A stretch of DNA of 64,000 bases from Desulfoplanes formicivorans. Lineage in GTDB: Bacteria > Desulfobacterota > Desulfovibrionia > Desulfovibrionales > Desulfomicrobiaceae. The notes beneath the pieces were generated by a model. It searched no databases. It saw only the letters and a program-made list of their open reading frames with translations, and was not told where the DNA came from. The position numbers were made by a program, and so were the translations under genes. The DNA is taken from positions 205,894 to 269,893 of the forward strand of contig NZ_BDFE01000004.1 of the NCBI RefSeq assembly GCF_001748225.1. Direction: 5' to 3'. Below, piece after piece: positions 1 to 9,359 of the stretch (the stretch's first letter is position 1; each line of letters begins with the position of its first letter).

Positions 1-1
1 C

Positions 2-742
2 TGGATTGTTTTCCAACGGGACCGCATCCTGGCAGCGGGCCTTTTTGTGGTCGCAGGACTGGGGCTTTATGAGTACTGCTCCATGTTCTGGCACGGCCGA
101 CAAAGAAACGGTTTTCTCGGCCTTGGTCTGGTCCTTGGTGGCATGGCCACTTTTGCCATGAGCCCCGCACTCATCCAGTACGCGCCCCTGTGCATGCCTG
201 CCATCTTCCTGATCCTGGCAACCTTCTTTTTGTTCAGCTACAGTCGCTCCCCATCAAGTGCTTCCTTTTCAGACCTGGCTCTGCTTCTGGCAGGCGTAGT
301 CTATCTGGCGGTCATGCTTCAGCTGGTCCGTTTCCTTGCTCCTGTGGAAACCATGCTCGTTTTGGTATGTGCCTTTGCCACGGACACCGGAGGGTTCTAT
401 GCCGGAGGCTTATGGGGCCAACGCAAAATCTGGCCGGGCATCAGTCCCAAGAAAACATGGGCCGGGAGTTTCGGGGGCATGATATTGACCACCCTTTGTT
501 CCCTGCTTATAGGCCTTGTTTGGGGTGCTTCTTCCTGGTGGACCTTTGTCATCCTGGGGGTGGTGCTGAACATCGCGGCCCAGATGGGTGATTTTTTTGA
601 GTCCGCCCTCAAACGCTGGTCGGGCGTCAAGGATTCCGGTCACATCCTGCCGGGCCATGGAGGAATCATGGACCGCATCGACAGTTTGCTCTTTGCTTTG
701 CCCATCTATTCTCTGGCCAGAGAAGTGGTCGCCTTTTTCTGA
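2..742 (+). CDS. cdsA: Phosphatidate cytidylyltransferase, 5'-truncated by window edge
   Basis: Integral membrane enzyme that makes CDP-diacylglycerol from CTP and phosphatidic acid, the entry point to phospholipid synthesis. The frame is open from base 2 to the stop at 740-742, so the N-terminus lies outside the window; the GTG at 47 is internal. Several hydrophobic membrane segments are visible. The C-terminus carries the CdsA signature: SALKRW followed by VKDSGHILPGHGGIMDR, with the conserved K-D and D-R-x-D residues. It is followed by dxr and rseP, the common uppS-cdsA-dxr-rseP order of Proteobacteria, so it is probably co-transcribed with them. The family is certain; only the start is missing. 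Confidence 0.93.
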   Translation, partial: WIVFQRDRILAAGLFVVAGLGLYEYCSMFWHGRQRNGFLGLGLVLGGMATFAMSPALIQYAPLCMPAIFLILATFFLFSYSRSPSSASFSDLALLLAGVVYLAVMLQLVRFLAPVETMLVLVCAFATDTGGFYAGGLWGQRKIWPGISPKKTWAGSFGGMILTTLCSLLIGLVWGASSWWTFVILGVVLNIAAQMGDFFESALKRWSGVKDSGHILPGHGGIMDRIDSLLFALPIYSLAREVVAFF

Positions 743-805
743 TCCCTTCCCGCGACTCACCCCTTTTCGCCCTTGCTTGTCCAACGAACACTGCCGAGTC
801 ATTGC

Positions 806-2026
806 ATGACCTATATTTCATCCCTTGCCTTTCCGGCCCATCTTGTAGCAGGGCCACGATCAGTCACCATCCTTGGCAGTACCGGCTCCATCGGTACCAA
901 CGCCCTGGAGGTCATTGCCCGCAATCCTGAACGCTTTCGGATCACGGGTCTTGCCGGGGCCACCAACACGTCCCTTTTGGCCAAGCAGGCCACCAGATTC
1001 CGGCCCCGGAGGCTCGGAGTCCTGACCACCGAGAAAGCCCGGGAACTTACGGCATTGCTCCCTGCCGGGTATTCCCCGGAAATCGTCGTGGGTCAGGAAG
1101 GGTATATGGCCATGGCCCAGGATCCGGATGCGGACATGATTGTGTCCGCACAGGTCGGGGCCGCAGGTCTTGCCCCCACCCTGACCGCGGCCCAAGCCGG
1201 CAAGGTGCTCTGCCTGGCCAACAAGGAGTCCCTGGTCCTTGGAGGGCATCTCATCAGAAAGGCCTGTGCATCCACCGGAAGTGTCATTCTCCCGGTGGAT
1301 TCGGAACACAATGCCATCTTCCAGGCCCTGTCAGGACACGACCTCCATATGGTCCGCCGCATCCTGCTCACGGCCTCGGGCGGCCCCTTTCGGACCCGAT
1401 CTCTCTCGTTTCTGCGCACCGTCACTCCCGAGCAGGCCCTCAAGCACCCCAACTGGTCCATGGGCGCCAAAATCAGTATTGATTCGGCAACCCTGATGAA
1501 CAAGGGGCTTGAGGTCATCGAGGCCTTTCATCTGTTCGGCACCGGGCCGGAGACCATTGAGGTGGTTGTCCATCCCCAAAGCATTGTCCACTCCATGGTC
1601 GAATACCGGGATGGCTCCATTCTGGCCCATATGGGGGTTCCGGACATGAAAATCCCCATTGGCTATTGCCTGACCTATCCCGAACGCATCGAACATGACT
1701 TGGACCATCTTGACTTTGCAACCCTGGGCACTTTGCAGTTTGAAAAACCCCGTCGGGAGACGTTCCGCTGCCTTGACCTGGCCTTTCAGGCACTGGCTGC
1801 GGGTCCCAGCCATCCTGTGGTTCTCAATGCGGCCAATGAAATAGCGGTTCAGGCGTTTCTGGACCGCCAGATCCCCTTTCTGGGCATCCCGGCCCTGGTG
1901 GAAGCAGCTCTTGATCAGCATACACCAAGACCCCTTGATTCCCTGGAAGACATTCTGGATCTGGATGCCTCCACCAGGACCTTTGCCACCCATCACATTG
2001 CAACAAGCCCCGGTTCTCCAGGTTGA
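806..2026 (+). CDS. dxr: 1-deoxy-D-xylulose 5-phosphate reductoisomerase
   Basis: Second enzyme of the MEP isoprenoid pathway; it converts DXP to 2-C-methylerythritol 4-phosphate with NADPH. With the ATG at 806 the protein is 406 residues, close to the usual ~400. The NADPH-binding loop GSTGSIG lies near residues 25-31. Further conserved blocks include ANKESLV, PVDSEHNAIFQ, the flexible loop region around KHPNWSMG and the SATLMNKGLE segment. An in-frame TTG at 773 would add 11 residues that do not resemble the family, so ATG 806 is preferred, although no strong ribosome binding site is visible. It lies between cdsA and rseP as expected. Confidence 0.96.
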   Translation: MTYISSLAFPAHLVAGPRSVTILGSTGSIGTNALEVIARNPERFRITGLAGATNTSLLAKQATRFRPRRLGVLTTEKARELTALLPAGYSPEIVVGQEGYMAMAQDPDADMIVSAQVGAAGLAPTLTAAQAGKVLCLANKESLVLGGHLIRKACASTGSVILPVDSEHNAIFQALSGHDLHMVRRILLTASGGPFRTRSLSFLRTVTPEQALKHPNWSMGAKISIDSATLMNKGLEVIEAFHLFGTGPETIEVVVHPQSIVHSMVEYRDGSILAHMGVPDMKIPIGYCLTYPERIEHDLDHLDFATLGTLQFEKPRRETFRCLDLAFQALAAGPSHPVVLNAANEIAVQAFLDRQIPFLGIPALVEAALDQHTPRPLDSLEDILDLDASTRTFATHHIATSPGSPG

Positions 2027-2059
2027 TCCTTTCATCCACCCTCAACGGGTATCACTCTC

Positions 2060-3127
2060 ATGATATTGAGTACACTTGCCATCATTCTTGTCCTTGGAGC
2101 ATTGATCTTCTTCCATGAATTGGGACATTTCCTGGTAGCCCGAAGCATGGATATCGGAGTCAAGGCCTTTTCCCTGGGATTTGGTCCCAAAATCTGGAAA
2201 CGAACCTGGGGGCAGACCGAATACCGCCTTTCGGCATTTCCCCTGGGAGGATATGTCCAGCTGGTGGGCGAAAACAAGGAGGATGAGGTTCCGGAAGGAT
2301 TCTTACCCGAGCAGAGCTTTGCCCATCGTCCTCCGTGGCAGCGCATGCTCGTGGTGGCGGCCGGTCCAGTCTTCAATTTCATCCTGGCATGGCTCATCTA
2401 CTGGGGTATTTTCTGGGCCCAGGGCCAAACCGAACTGCTTCCCCGCATAGGCGATGTGCAGCCTGACAGCCCAGCCCAGATGGCCGGGATCATGGCTGGC
2501 GACGTTGTCACGGCGGTCAACGATGTGCCCACCACCTACTGGCAGGATCTTTCCGAAGCCATTCGCACCAACAAGGATGCCACTCTGCGTCTTTCCATCC
2601 TGCGCCAGGGAGAGATCATCACCATAAGGGTGACCCCCCATCTTCAGGAACGCACCAACATCTTCGGGGAGACCAAAAAGGTGCCCATGGTCGGCATCAT
2701 TGCCTCGGGGGACACCACCACCATTGACCTGTCCATGCTGGGCGCTGCAGCAGCCGGAGCAACGCAAACCTGGAACCTGACCAAACTGACCTTTCAGGGC
2801 ATCATCAAACTGGTGGAACGGGTCGTTCCCCTGGACAACATCGGCGGGCCCATCATGATCGCCCAGATGGTCGGACAGCAGGCCCATGAAGGGATGGTCA
2901 ACCTGCTGGCCATCACCGCTCTCATCAGTATCAATCTCGGTTTGCTGAACCTGTTGCCCATTCCGGTGCTCGATGGTGGACACATCCTTTTTTGCGCCAT
3001 TGAATGGATCCGCAAACGTCCCCTGGATGAAAAACTCCAGAACATTACCACCCGCATGGGCCTGGCCTTTCTGCTGGCCCTCATGGGCCTGGCCATTTTC
3101 AACGACCTCTGGCGTTCATTCAACTGA
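2060..3127 (+). CDS. rseP: RIP metalloprotease (site-2 protease)
   Basis: Inner-membrane zinc protease that cleaves transmembrane substrates such as anti-sigma factors and signal-peptide remnants. The 355-residue protein has HELGH at residues 19-23 in its first membrane segment. A PDZ-like domain lies in the middle (about 115-200), and the second catalytic motif NLLPIPVLDGGH is near the C-terminus with the metal-binding Asp. Length and topology fit a single-PDZ member rather than the two-PDZ E. coli RseP. It follows dxr by 33 nt and its stop lies one base before the start of tsaB, so the three genes are probably one operon. Confidence 0.95.
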   Translation: MILSTLAIILVLGALIFFHELGHFLVARSMDIGVKAFSLGFGPKIWKRTWGQTEYRLSAFPLGGYVQLVGENKEDEVPEGFLPEQSFAHRPPWQRMLVVAAGPVFNFILAWLIYWGIFWAQGQTELLPRIGDVQPDSPAQMAGIMAGDVVTAVNDVPTTYWQDLSEAIRTNKDATLRLSILRQGEIITIRVTPHLQERTNIFGETKKVPMVGIIASGDTTTIDLSMLGAAAAGATQTWNLTKLTFQGIIKLVERVVPLDNIGGPIMIAQMVGQQAHEGMVNLLAITALISINLGLLNLLPIPVLDGGHILFCAIEWIRKRPLDEKLQNITTRMGLAFLLALMGLAIFNDLWRSFN

Positions 3128-3128
3128 T

Positions 3129-3869
3129 ATGACAACACGACCCATCCTGGCCATCAACGGTACTGAAGAACTGCTTCAAGTTGTCATTGGCACCGACACC
3201 ACCCTTTTGTTCTGCTCGGGGATCAACGGCCCGGGAAGAACCATGCGCCACCTTCTGCCCATGATTGACGAGGGTCTTTCCAGACTCGGTCTGAACCTTG
3301 CCGACTGCCGGGGCATTGCCTGTACCCGCGGTCCGGGCAGTTTCACCGGAATCCGGGTTGTTTTGGCGACCATTGAAGGTATGTCCCGGGCATCTGGCGT
3401 TCCCATAGCCGGTCTCGACTATCTTCCTCTTCTTGCCGGAGATCTCATGGCCCATTGGCACGGCGAGGCCTGGGTTTTGACCTATGCCCGTAAAAATCAG
3501 GTCTACATGCAGGGCTTTTCCATGCCAGAGACAACCCCCCTTGGCCCAGCCCGGGCCTGTTCCCATGACCAGGCAGCCGATATGCTTTGCGCACGCCCGG
3601 GCAAAGTGCTTGTGGGCGGCAGCGGCATCACCAAAAACCAGACGTTCTTCAACGCGCGGCTGGCCTCATCCGCCATCCACATGGCACAACGCGATGTTCT
3701 TTCCTCTCATGCCCTTCTCAGCGCGGCATGCAAGGAAGACTTCACCCGGGAATCCATCCCCCCACTCTACTTGCGAGCCTCTGATGCCGAGGACAATTTG
3801 GCTGCCATTGCCCGCAAAAGAGGCATTTCTCTGGATGACGCCCGCCAACGCATCCCTTCTCAGGAATAA
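3129..3869 (+). CDS. tsaB: tRNA threonylcarbamoyladenosine biosynthesis protein TsaB
   Basis: TsaB (YeaZ) is the ASKHA-fold partner of TsaD and TsaE in making t6A37 of ANN-decoding tRNAs. The 246-residue protein starts at ATG 3129, one base after the rseP stop; an upstream in-frame start would lie inside rseP. The conserved GPGSFTGIRV motif is present near residues 60-70. The usual N-terminal A-x-D-T-S motif reads ILAINGTEEL here, which is normal for the degenerate TsaB ATP site. No zinc-binding histidines of a TsaD enzyme are seen. The family call is firm. Confidence 0.9.
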   Translation: MTTRPILAINGTEELLQVVIGTDTTLLFCSGINGPGRTMRHLLPMIDEGLSRLGLNLADCRGIACTRGPGSFTGIRVVLATIEGMSRASGVPIAGLDYLPLLAGDLMAHWHGEAWVLTYARKNQVYMQGFSMPETTPLGPARACSHDQAADMLCARPGKVLVGGSGITKNQTFFNARLASSAIHMAQRDVLSSHALLSAACKEDFTRESIPPLYLRASDAEDNLAAIARKRGISLDDARQRIPSQE

Positions 3870-4032
3870 GTTGCAGTCATACATACTTTCCCTTGTTGCC
3901 AGTTGTTTCTTGCCCAGCAATCCCTGTCAGACCGGCGCGCACAAAACTTACGCGAGTCGTTCTTATTCTCAAAGACCGCTTGGACAGTATATCCTGGGTA
4001 CAATGTCTCACATCTTTTTTTGTCATTTTTCC

Positions 4033-4059
4033 TAAAGTTTCCTTTTTGTCGGACGATAA
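4033..4059 (+). promoter_or_regulatory. Sigma-28 (FliA) promoter of the flagellin gene
   Basis: TAAA at 4033-4036, a spacer of exactly 15 nt, then GACGATAA at 4052-4059. This matches the FliA consensus TAAA-N15-GCCGATAA with one change. It lies 59 nt upstream of the flagellin ATG, as expected for a late-class flagellar gene. The rest of the 3870-4118 gap shows no gene. Confidence 0.85.
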
Positions 4060-4118
4060 AGTAAATACAAGCAAGCAATTCAAGGCACGGATGCCGCTCA
4101 TCATTCAAGGAGGAAACT

Positions 4119-5006
4119 ATGGCTCTTTACATCAATCACAACACCATGGCCAACACCGCATCTCGCAACTTGGGAAATGCCTATGACGCCCTGGGAACAT
4201 CCACCAACCGACTCTCGTCCGGCCTGCGGATCAACTCGGGTGCTGATGACGCTGCAGGATTGGCCATCCGCGAACTCATGCGTTCCGACATTACGACGCT
4301 GAACCAGGGTGTTCGCAATGCCAATGACGCGATTTCCATGATCCAGACGGCTGACGGTGCCCTTGGGGTTATCGATGAAAAGCTCATCCGGATGAAGGAA
4401 CTTGCGGAACAGGCCGCCACGGGTACCTACACGTCAGCTCAGCGTGTCATCATCAACTCGGAATATCAGGCCATGGCTTCGGAAATCACCCGAATCGCCA
4501 ATGCCACCGACTTCAATGGCATCTATCTGCTCAATGGCAATCTTTCCGCTTCGGATCACAATGGTAGCACAATGAATTCCAGCGGTGCCTTGCGAGTCCA
4601 TTTTGGCACCGGCAACGACAAGGCTGAAGACTATTACGACATCCAAATCCAGACTGCCACTGCCTCTGCTCTGGGCATCGGTTCCGAGGCTGATGGGGCT
4701 GGTGCAGCCATTTCCACCCAGTCCCTGGCCGAAGCAGCCCTGGCAGCCCTGGATGAAGCCATCATCTCCAAGGACACCATCAGGGCCAACCTTGGCGCCT
4801 TGCAAAACAGACTCAACGCGACAGTTAGCAACCTTGAAATTCAGGCTGAAAACGTTCAGGCTGCCGAATCCCGTGTTTCCGATGTGGATGTTGCAACGGA
4901 AATGACCGAATTCACCCGACAGCAGATCAAAACCCAGTCGGCCGTGGCCATGCTCTCCCAAGCCAATTCTCTGCCGCAGATGGCCTTGCAGCTCATCCAG
5001 GGTTAA
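4119..5006 (+). CDS. fliC: Flagellin
   Basis: Structural subunit of the flagellar filament, exported by the flagellar type III apparatus. The protein is 295 residues, a short flagellin keeping essentially only the conserved D0/D1 coiled-coil ends and a small central part. The N-terminal block has NTASRNLG, LRINSGADDAAGL and ANDAISMIQTADGAL. The C-terminal block has LGALQNRL, ESRVSDVDVATEMTEF and ends QMALQLIQG. A strong Shine-Dalgarno (AGGAGG, 4109-4114) precedes the ATG, a sigma-28 promoter lies upstream and a strong terminator follows. fliD and fliS are downstream. Confidence 0.97.
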   Translation: MALYINHNTMANTASRNLGNAYDALGTSTNRLSSGLRINSGADDAAGLAIRELMRSDITTLNQGVRNANDAISMIQTADGALGVIDEKLIRMKELAEQAATGTYTSAQRVIINSEYQAMASEITRIANATDFNGIYLLNGNLSASDHNGSTMNSSGALRVHFGTGNDKAEDYYDIQIQTATASALGIGSEADGAGAAISTQSLAEAALAALDEAIISKDTIRANLGALQNRLNATVSNLEIQAENVQAAESRVSDVDVATEMTEFTRQQIKTQSAVAMLSQANSLPQMALQLIQG

Positions 5007-5030
5007 TATCAGATCATTGCCATCCCCAGG

Positions 5031-5064
5031 GAGGCCGGGCCATAACGGCCCGGCCTCTTTTTTT
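5031..5064 (+). terminator. Rho-independent terminator of flagellin
   Basis: Perfect 11-bp stem (5031-5041 with 5047-5057), 5-nt loop ATAAC, then a run of seven T at 5058-5064. It lies 25 nt after the flagellin stop. Confidence 0.93.
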
Positions 5065-5073
5065 GTTACAATC

Positions 5074-5088
5074 GGCCTGAATATTGCT
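5074..5088 (+). promoter_or_regulatory. Possible sigma-54 promoter upstream of fliD
   Basis: GG at 5074-5075 and GC at 5086-5087 are separated by exactly 10 nt, the -24/-12 geometry of sigma-54 promoters. The -12 half (TTGCT) is good but the -24 half (CGGCCT) is weak. It lies just after the flagellin terminator and more than 200 nt before fliD. No sigma-28 match was found in this 294-nt gap. This is a weak call based on spacing only. Confidence 0.3.
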
Positions 5089-5300
5089 TTTTAGGGATGA
5101 AATGACATGTTTTGCCACTGTCTTGACACTCCCCTCTCGACAGGCAACCTCGCAAGAAAGACATTACCTGCCTCGCGCGAACACCCCGGTTAATCCTGAC
5201 AGGCCAGCAGGGAGACAAGACAGCATGGGCATAATTTTCCTGTCCAAGAAACGACAGCGTCCAACTTGTTCGTGCCACCTTTTGATCCAAGGAATGTTTC

Positions 5301-7049
5301 ATGTCTGATGATTATTCGAGTCTGATCGGTTCATCCTACTCCTCGGGATCCATTCACTTTACCGGCCTTGGTTCAGGCACGGACTTCGACTCCATGATCA
5401 CACAGCTCATGGAAGTGGAAAGCCAATCCCTGAGCAACATGGCCGACGATTATAAGGCATGGGAAACCAAGATCAGTGCCATTCAGGAGCTCAATTCCCT
5501 GACCCTGGCCCTGAATACGACCATTTCAGACATGAATACGCCTGCGAAGTTCATGGTCAAAACATCGACATCGTCCGATGAAACATCCCTTGTGGCAACA
5601 CCTGGAATCAATGCAGAATCGGGTTCTCACGCCATTGAAATCAATCAGCTGGCCCAGAATCACATCATCATGAGCAAAGCAGGATTTTCTTCTGCCAGTG
5701 CCAGCCTCAATGCCAGCGAATCGGACGCAACCTTTGCCTACACCTACAACGGGAAATCCATCACCCTTACAGTCACCCCGGGCATGACCCTGACCTCCCT
5801 GGCCAACATGATCAACAACGATCCCGAAAATCCGGGGGTCAAGGCTGCCATCATCAATGACGGATCGGAAAACGGATATCATTTTCAACTCAGAGGCATG
5901 GATCAGGGCCAGGATTACCAGGTGGCCATCACCTCTGCTCCGGATTCCATGGGCTTGGATTTTGACACTACCCAGGAGGCTCAAAACGCCAAAATCAAGG
6001 TGGATGGCTGGCCTGTTGATGCTGATTCCTATATCGAACGAAATTCCAATAGCATTGACGACGTGATCACCGGCCTGACCCTTAGCTTGAAACAGACCAC
6101 GGCCCCCGGTGAAACCATAACCGTTTCCACGGGTACAGACACGGCGGCCATCAAGGACAAAATCGTGACCTTTGTGGATCAGGTCAACCAGGTCCTGACC
6201 AAAATCCGCTCCCTGACCGAAATCGATACCAGCGACAATTCTGCCTCCCTGCTGACGGGCAGCTATACCCTGGATTCCATGGCAAGCAATATCAAAAACG
6301 TGCTGACCTCACGGGGAATCGGGTTTGATCCCGATGAAGACAGCATCAGCAGCCTCATTGGCAAACACATTGCTGGCAGCAATGCCCTGGCCGTGGGGCT
6401 GACAACGGACACATCCGAAGGCTCTGAAACTTTTGGTCTCTTTCTTCTAGATGAGGCTTCTTTGGACAAGGCTCTTCAAGAGGATCCCGAAGCCGTCATG
6501 GAAATCTTCAGTGCGGATCTGACCCCCACTGTTAATACCTCGGCCATAAGCTACCATTCTTCTATTTCCGGAACCACTCAGTCGGGGATCTACGACATCT
6601 CTTACACGGTCAACGCCAGTGGGGAAATCACTTCGGCAACCATTGACGGGACCCTGTACGATTATGCAAACGGTGCATCCGGAAAATCCGGCAATACACT
6701 GACTTCCCTGAGCGGCCCTTCCAAGGGGTTGGCCATTACCATCAACGACCTGACCCAAGGAACCCACCAAGGCACCATCAGGCTCAAGGAAGGCAAAACC
6801 TCTCAGCTGTCCACGCTGCTCGGTCAGCTTACCAACTCATCGTCCGGTTCCCTGTCCATTCTCAAGGACAGTTATCAGGAGACCATTGAAAACCTTGAAG
6901 ACAGAATGGCCGACGAACAGGATCGTCTTCAGAACTACGAGCAGGAACTACGGGAAAAATTTGCCCGCCTTGAATCAACTCTTGGCTATTACAGCAACAT
7001 TCAGGAAATGCTCACGACCCAAATCAAGCAGTTGAGCTCGTCCGATTAA
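5301..7049 (+). CDS. fliD: Flagellar hook-associated protein 2 (filament cap) FliD
   Basis: FliD caps the growing filament and promotes insertion of flagellin subunits. The 582-residue protein starts at ATG 5301 after AAGGAA. The N-terminal FliD domain begins with IHFTGLGSGTDFDSMI and ends near residue 110 in the heptad-rich NTTISDMNTPAKF region. The central globular domains contain GMTLTSLANMINN. The C-terminal FliD_C region (about residues 300-580) ends in a long coiled coil with ENLEDRMADEQDRLQNYEQ. The position between flagellin and fliS is the normal chaperone/cap context. Confidence 0.95.
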   Translation: MSDDYSSLIGSSYSSGSIHFTGLGSGTDFDSMITQLMEVESQSLSNMADDYKAWETKISAIQELNSLTLALNTTISDMNTPAKFMVKTSTSSDETSLVATPGINAESGSHAIEINQLAQNHIIMSKAGFSSASASLNASESDATFAYTYNGKSITLTVTPGMTLTSLANMINNDPENPGVKAAIINDGSENGYHFQLRGMDQGQDYQVAITSAPDSMGLDFDTTQEAQNAKIKVDGWPVDADSYIERNSNSIDDVITGLTLSLKQTTAPGETITVSTGTDTAAIKDKIVTFVDQVNQVLTKIRSLTEIDTSDNSASLLTGSYTLDSMASNIKNVLTSRGIGFDPDEDSISSLIGKHIAGSNALAVGLTTDTSEGSETFGLFLLDEASLDKALQEDPEAVMEIFSADLTPTVNTSAISYHSSISGTTQSGIYDISYTVNASGEITSATIDGTLYDYANGASGKSGNTLTSLSGPSKGLAITINDLTQGTHQGTIRLKEGKTSQLSTLLGQLTNSSSGSLSILKDSYQETIENLEDRMADEQDRLQNYEQELREKFARLESTLGYYSNIQEMLTTQIKQLSSSD

Positions 7050-7059
7050 GGAGTCATCC

Positions 7060-7473
7060 ATGCGGTACAATGCGGCCCAAGCCTATCTCAAAACCCAGGT
7101 CACCACTACCTCCCAGGAAGAGCTGGTCATCATGCTCTATGACGCGGCCATCAAGTTTCTTAACCGGGCCAAAATCAAGATCAAGGAAAGGGACATGGCC
7201 CAAAAAGGCATTCTGATCTCCAAGGCACTTGATATCATTGCTGAACTTGACGGATCACTCAACGTCAAGCAGGGCGGAGAACTGGCCAAAAACCTTCACA
7301 CCATGTATTTTTACTGCAACACACGCCTGCTCAAGGCCAATATCGAACTCAATACCGAGATCATCGACGAGGTCATCCACATTCTCTCCCAATTCCGCTC
7401 GGCATTTGCCGAGATCCTTCCCGGGGCCAAACACTCCACATCCGCCCCTGCCAGCCAGGCATCATTGTACTGA
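7060..7473 (+). CDS. fliS: Flagellin export chaperone FliS
   Basis: Small all-helical cytoplasmic chaperone that binds the C-terminus of flagellin before export. It has 137 residues, and the N-terminus YNAAQAYLKTQVTTTSQEEL followed by VIMLYDAAIKFL is typical of FliS. It starts 10 nt after the fliD stop with GGAG ahead of the ATG, so it is translated from the fliD transcript. A large hairpin follows the gene. Confidence 0.94.
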   Translation: MRYNAAQAYLKTQVTTTSQEELVIMLYDAAIKFLNRAKIKIKERDMAQKGILISKALDIIAELDGSLNVKQGGELAKNLHTMYFYCNTRLLKANIELNTEIIDEVIHILSQFRSAFAEILPGAKHSTSAPASQASLY

Positions 7474-7483
7474 TCGCATTGAT

Positions 7484-7528
7484 CCGGCCAGCCCGTGCAG
7501 GAAGAGATGACCTGCACGGCCAGGCCGG
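7484..7528 (+). terminator. Hairpin after fliS, probable terminator
   Basis: Nested inverted repeat: outer arms CCGGCC (7484-7489) and GGCCGG (7523-7528), inner perfect arms CCGTGCAGG and CCTGCACGG. It is followed by a pyrimidine-rich tract (CCTCTTTGGCTTTTCCC) rather than a clean T-run, so termination is likely but not certain. Confidence 0.6.
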
Positions 7529-7862
7529 ACCCTCTTTGGCTTTTCCCTTCCCTTTTACCTCTTTTCATTTTCCTTCTCTATGATTATGGTCAAGAAATGG
7601 AAATTGACCATCTTGTCGTCCTCGGCATCACAATCATCGCCGACCAAAGGGATACGCCCCTTGTTCAGGGGACAGGACCAGCTATTCCACCGGTTGTGCA
7701 TTGACCCGACGTTGCACCAGGACAGAAGTGTTGCGCAAAGATGAGCGCAACGCCCGGGTTGCGTGTACCCATGCCCAATGGTCATCCCATGCATATATGC
7801 CACAAGGCGACCCTGGCCATCCAGGTCCCTGAAAGCGAACCACGACCGAACGAGGTTATCCC
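7529..7862. other. Intergenic region with unresolved short ORFs
   Basis: A 334-nt gap between fliS and the zinc-ribbon gene. Two overlapping short frames on opposite strands are open: 7586-7744 on the plus strand (52 aa, N-terminus MVKKWKLTIL) and 7555-7701 on the minus strand (48 aa, with an acidic GDDCDAEDDK stretch). Neither has a convincing ribosome binding site or a recognisable family, so neither is called as a gene. No promoter was recognised ahead of the gene at 7863. Confidence 0.4.
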
Positions 7863-8789
7863 ATGAAGATAGTTTGTCCGGAATGCTCTTTTGCGCGCCA
7901 AGTGTCAGATGAAAAGATCCCTCCCAAGGCCAAAATAGCAACCTGCCCCAAATGCGGCCATCGCTTTCCATTCAGGCATGTACCATCACCCCAACCGCCT
8001 GGCATCAATGAAGAACCATTGGCCCCCCCGTCCGAAACAGACCGGGACGACATCTGGGAATCCCTTTCTGCCATGGCACAGACTCCCGAATCCACTTCTT
8101 CCGAAGATTCCCGGACCCTGGGAGAATCCGGCACCAAACCGTCCGAAGACAAAGCCGTGACCACGTCCCTCGTGCCCTGGGAACACCTGGACCAGTTCGG
8201 CTTTTTCCCCGGGCTTATGGAAACCATCAAGCAGGTCATGCTCCATCCCATCCGGTTTTTTGGCAACTCGACATTTGGTCCGGGAATCGGCAAGGCCCTG
8301 GTCTTCTACCTTCTCATCGCCGAAATTCAGGCCCTGGCACAATTTTTCTGGCAGATGACAGGCGTGGTCCCCATGATGGGTGACAGCGCAGGTGGTGCCG
8401 CACTGGGACTGGGCATGATGGGCATGGGATCAGCTTTCATCCTGATCATGTACCCGCTGATTCTGACCGTCATGCTCTTTGCCATGGTGGGCATAAACCA
8501 CCTGTGCCTGGTCGTCTTCAAGGCCGCTGACCAAGGATTTGTCGGGACCTTCAAGGCAGTCACCTATGGAAGCGCTCCCATGGTACTGGCCATATTCCCC
8601 CTCATGGGCCCCCTGGCCGGCGCCCTCTGGACCATGGTCACCACGTTTTTCGGCTACAAGCACATCCACCAGACAACAACCACCAAGGTGGTGCTGGCCA
8701 TGCTTCTTCCCGTGCTCTTTACGGGCTTTCTCGTTATGCTCTTTTTTCTCCTGGGAACCATGTCACCCGAAGTTGTGCAGCCATCCTAG
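7863..8789 (+). CDS. Zinc-ribbon domain and Yip1-like membrane protein
   Basis: The 308-residue protein begins with an MJ0042-type zinc ribbon: CPEC at residues 5-8 and CPKC about 25 residues later, followed by GHRFPF. A polar linker follows (about 40-110). A C-terminal membrane domain with about four to five hydrophobic segments resembles the Yip1/YIF1 family; one segment contains NHLCLVVFKAADQGF. The biochemical role is not known. Many delta-proteobacterial proteins join this ribbon to membrane or secretion domains. The next gene starts 37 nt downstream. Domain calls are fairly sure; function is open. Confidence 0.75.
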   Translation: MKIVCPECSFARQVSDEKIPPKAKIATCPKCGHRFPFRHVPSPQPPGINEEPLAPPSETDRDDIWESLSAMAQTPESTSSEDSRTLGESGTKPSEDKAVTTSLVPWEHLDQFGFFPGLMETIKQVMLHPIRFFGNSTFGPGIGKALVFYLLIAEIQALAQFFWQMTGVVPMMGDSAGGAALGLGMMGMGSAFILIMYPLILTVMLFAMVGINHLCLVVFKAADQGFVGTFKAVTYGSAPMVLAIFPLMGPLAGALWTMVTTFFGYKHIHQTTTTKVVLAMLLPVLFTGFLVMLFFLLGTMSPEVVQPS

Positions 8790-8826
8790 ATGACGTGTAT
8801 CTTTTCGTATTCAACGAGAGGAAACC

Positions 8827-9162
8827 ATGCTTCGCAATCTTCTCAAAAAGTGGGCTCATCTGACAGCCAACCGCTCCAAACACGAGGAAATTGCTCCGGA
8901 ATCCTTTGCGTCATTGACCTCGGAAATCCTTGAACTTGCCCGTCTGGTGGGCACCATCCGTCCCGAGGATCACCAACTCAGCCACAGGCTGACCAAGCTC
9001 GAACGGGAAATCAGGCAACTGCAATCCCTTCTCAACACCAGGGAATTCAAACGACTTTCTCTGGAAAAACGAAAACAATTGAAAAAAAACCTTGTTTTCT
9101 CCCGGCAGCAACTTCTCGAGGCCATGGGTGCGGCCATACCGCCCACGGACCGCATCCAGTAA
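8827..9162 (+). CDS. Small helical protein of unknown function
   Basis: A 111-residue, charged, all-helical protein with a strong Shine-Dalgarno (GAGAGGAAA) before ATG 8827. The middle (residues 35-90) is rich in Leu, Lys, Glu and Arg in a heptad-like pattern (LTKLEREIRQLQSLL, then LSLEKRKQLKKNL), suggesting a short coiled coil. No signal peptide or cysteine motif is visible. It follows the zinc-ribbon membrane protein and precedes the heme cluster after a 197-nt gap in which no gene is seen. The family is not recognised. Confidence 0.7.
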   Translation: MLRNLLKKWAHLTANRSKHEEIAPESFASLTSEILELARLVGTIRPEDHQLSHRLTKLEREIRQLQSLLNTREFKRLSLEKRKQLKKNLVFSRQQLLEAMGAAIPPTDRIQ

Positions 9163-9359
9163 ACAACGCATGCAACATGCTATAACCATTGATATTTTCT
9201 TTTTACCCAGGAGGGGCTTTCCATTTTGAGCACTCCATATTAGGAACCATGCACATGCTTTCAAGGCAGACATCATGTCACAAGAGATCCCTGTCGTGAT
9301 GGACATGGCAGAAGGTCTTTCAATAACATCATCCCCTGCGCTTTAACCATGAGGCACCC

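Noticed and set aside
7555..7971. 138-codon minus-strand frame
   Set aside because: It overlaps the zinc-ribbon gene start on the other strand; only its last 48 codons look protein-like and no ribosome site was found.
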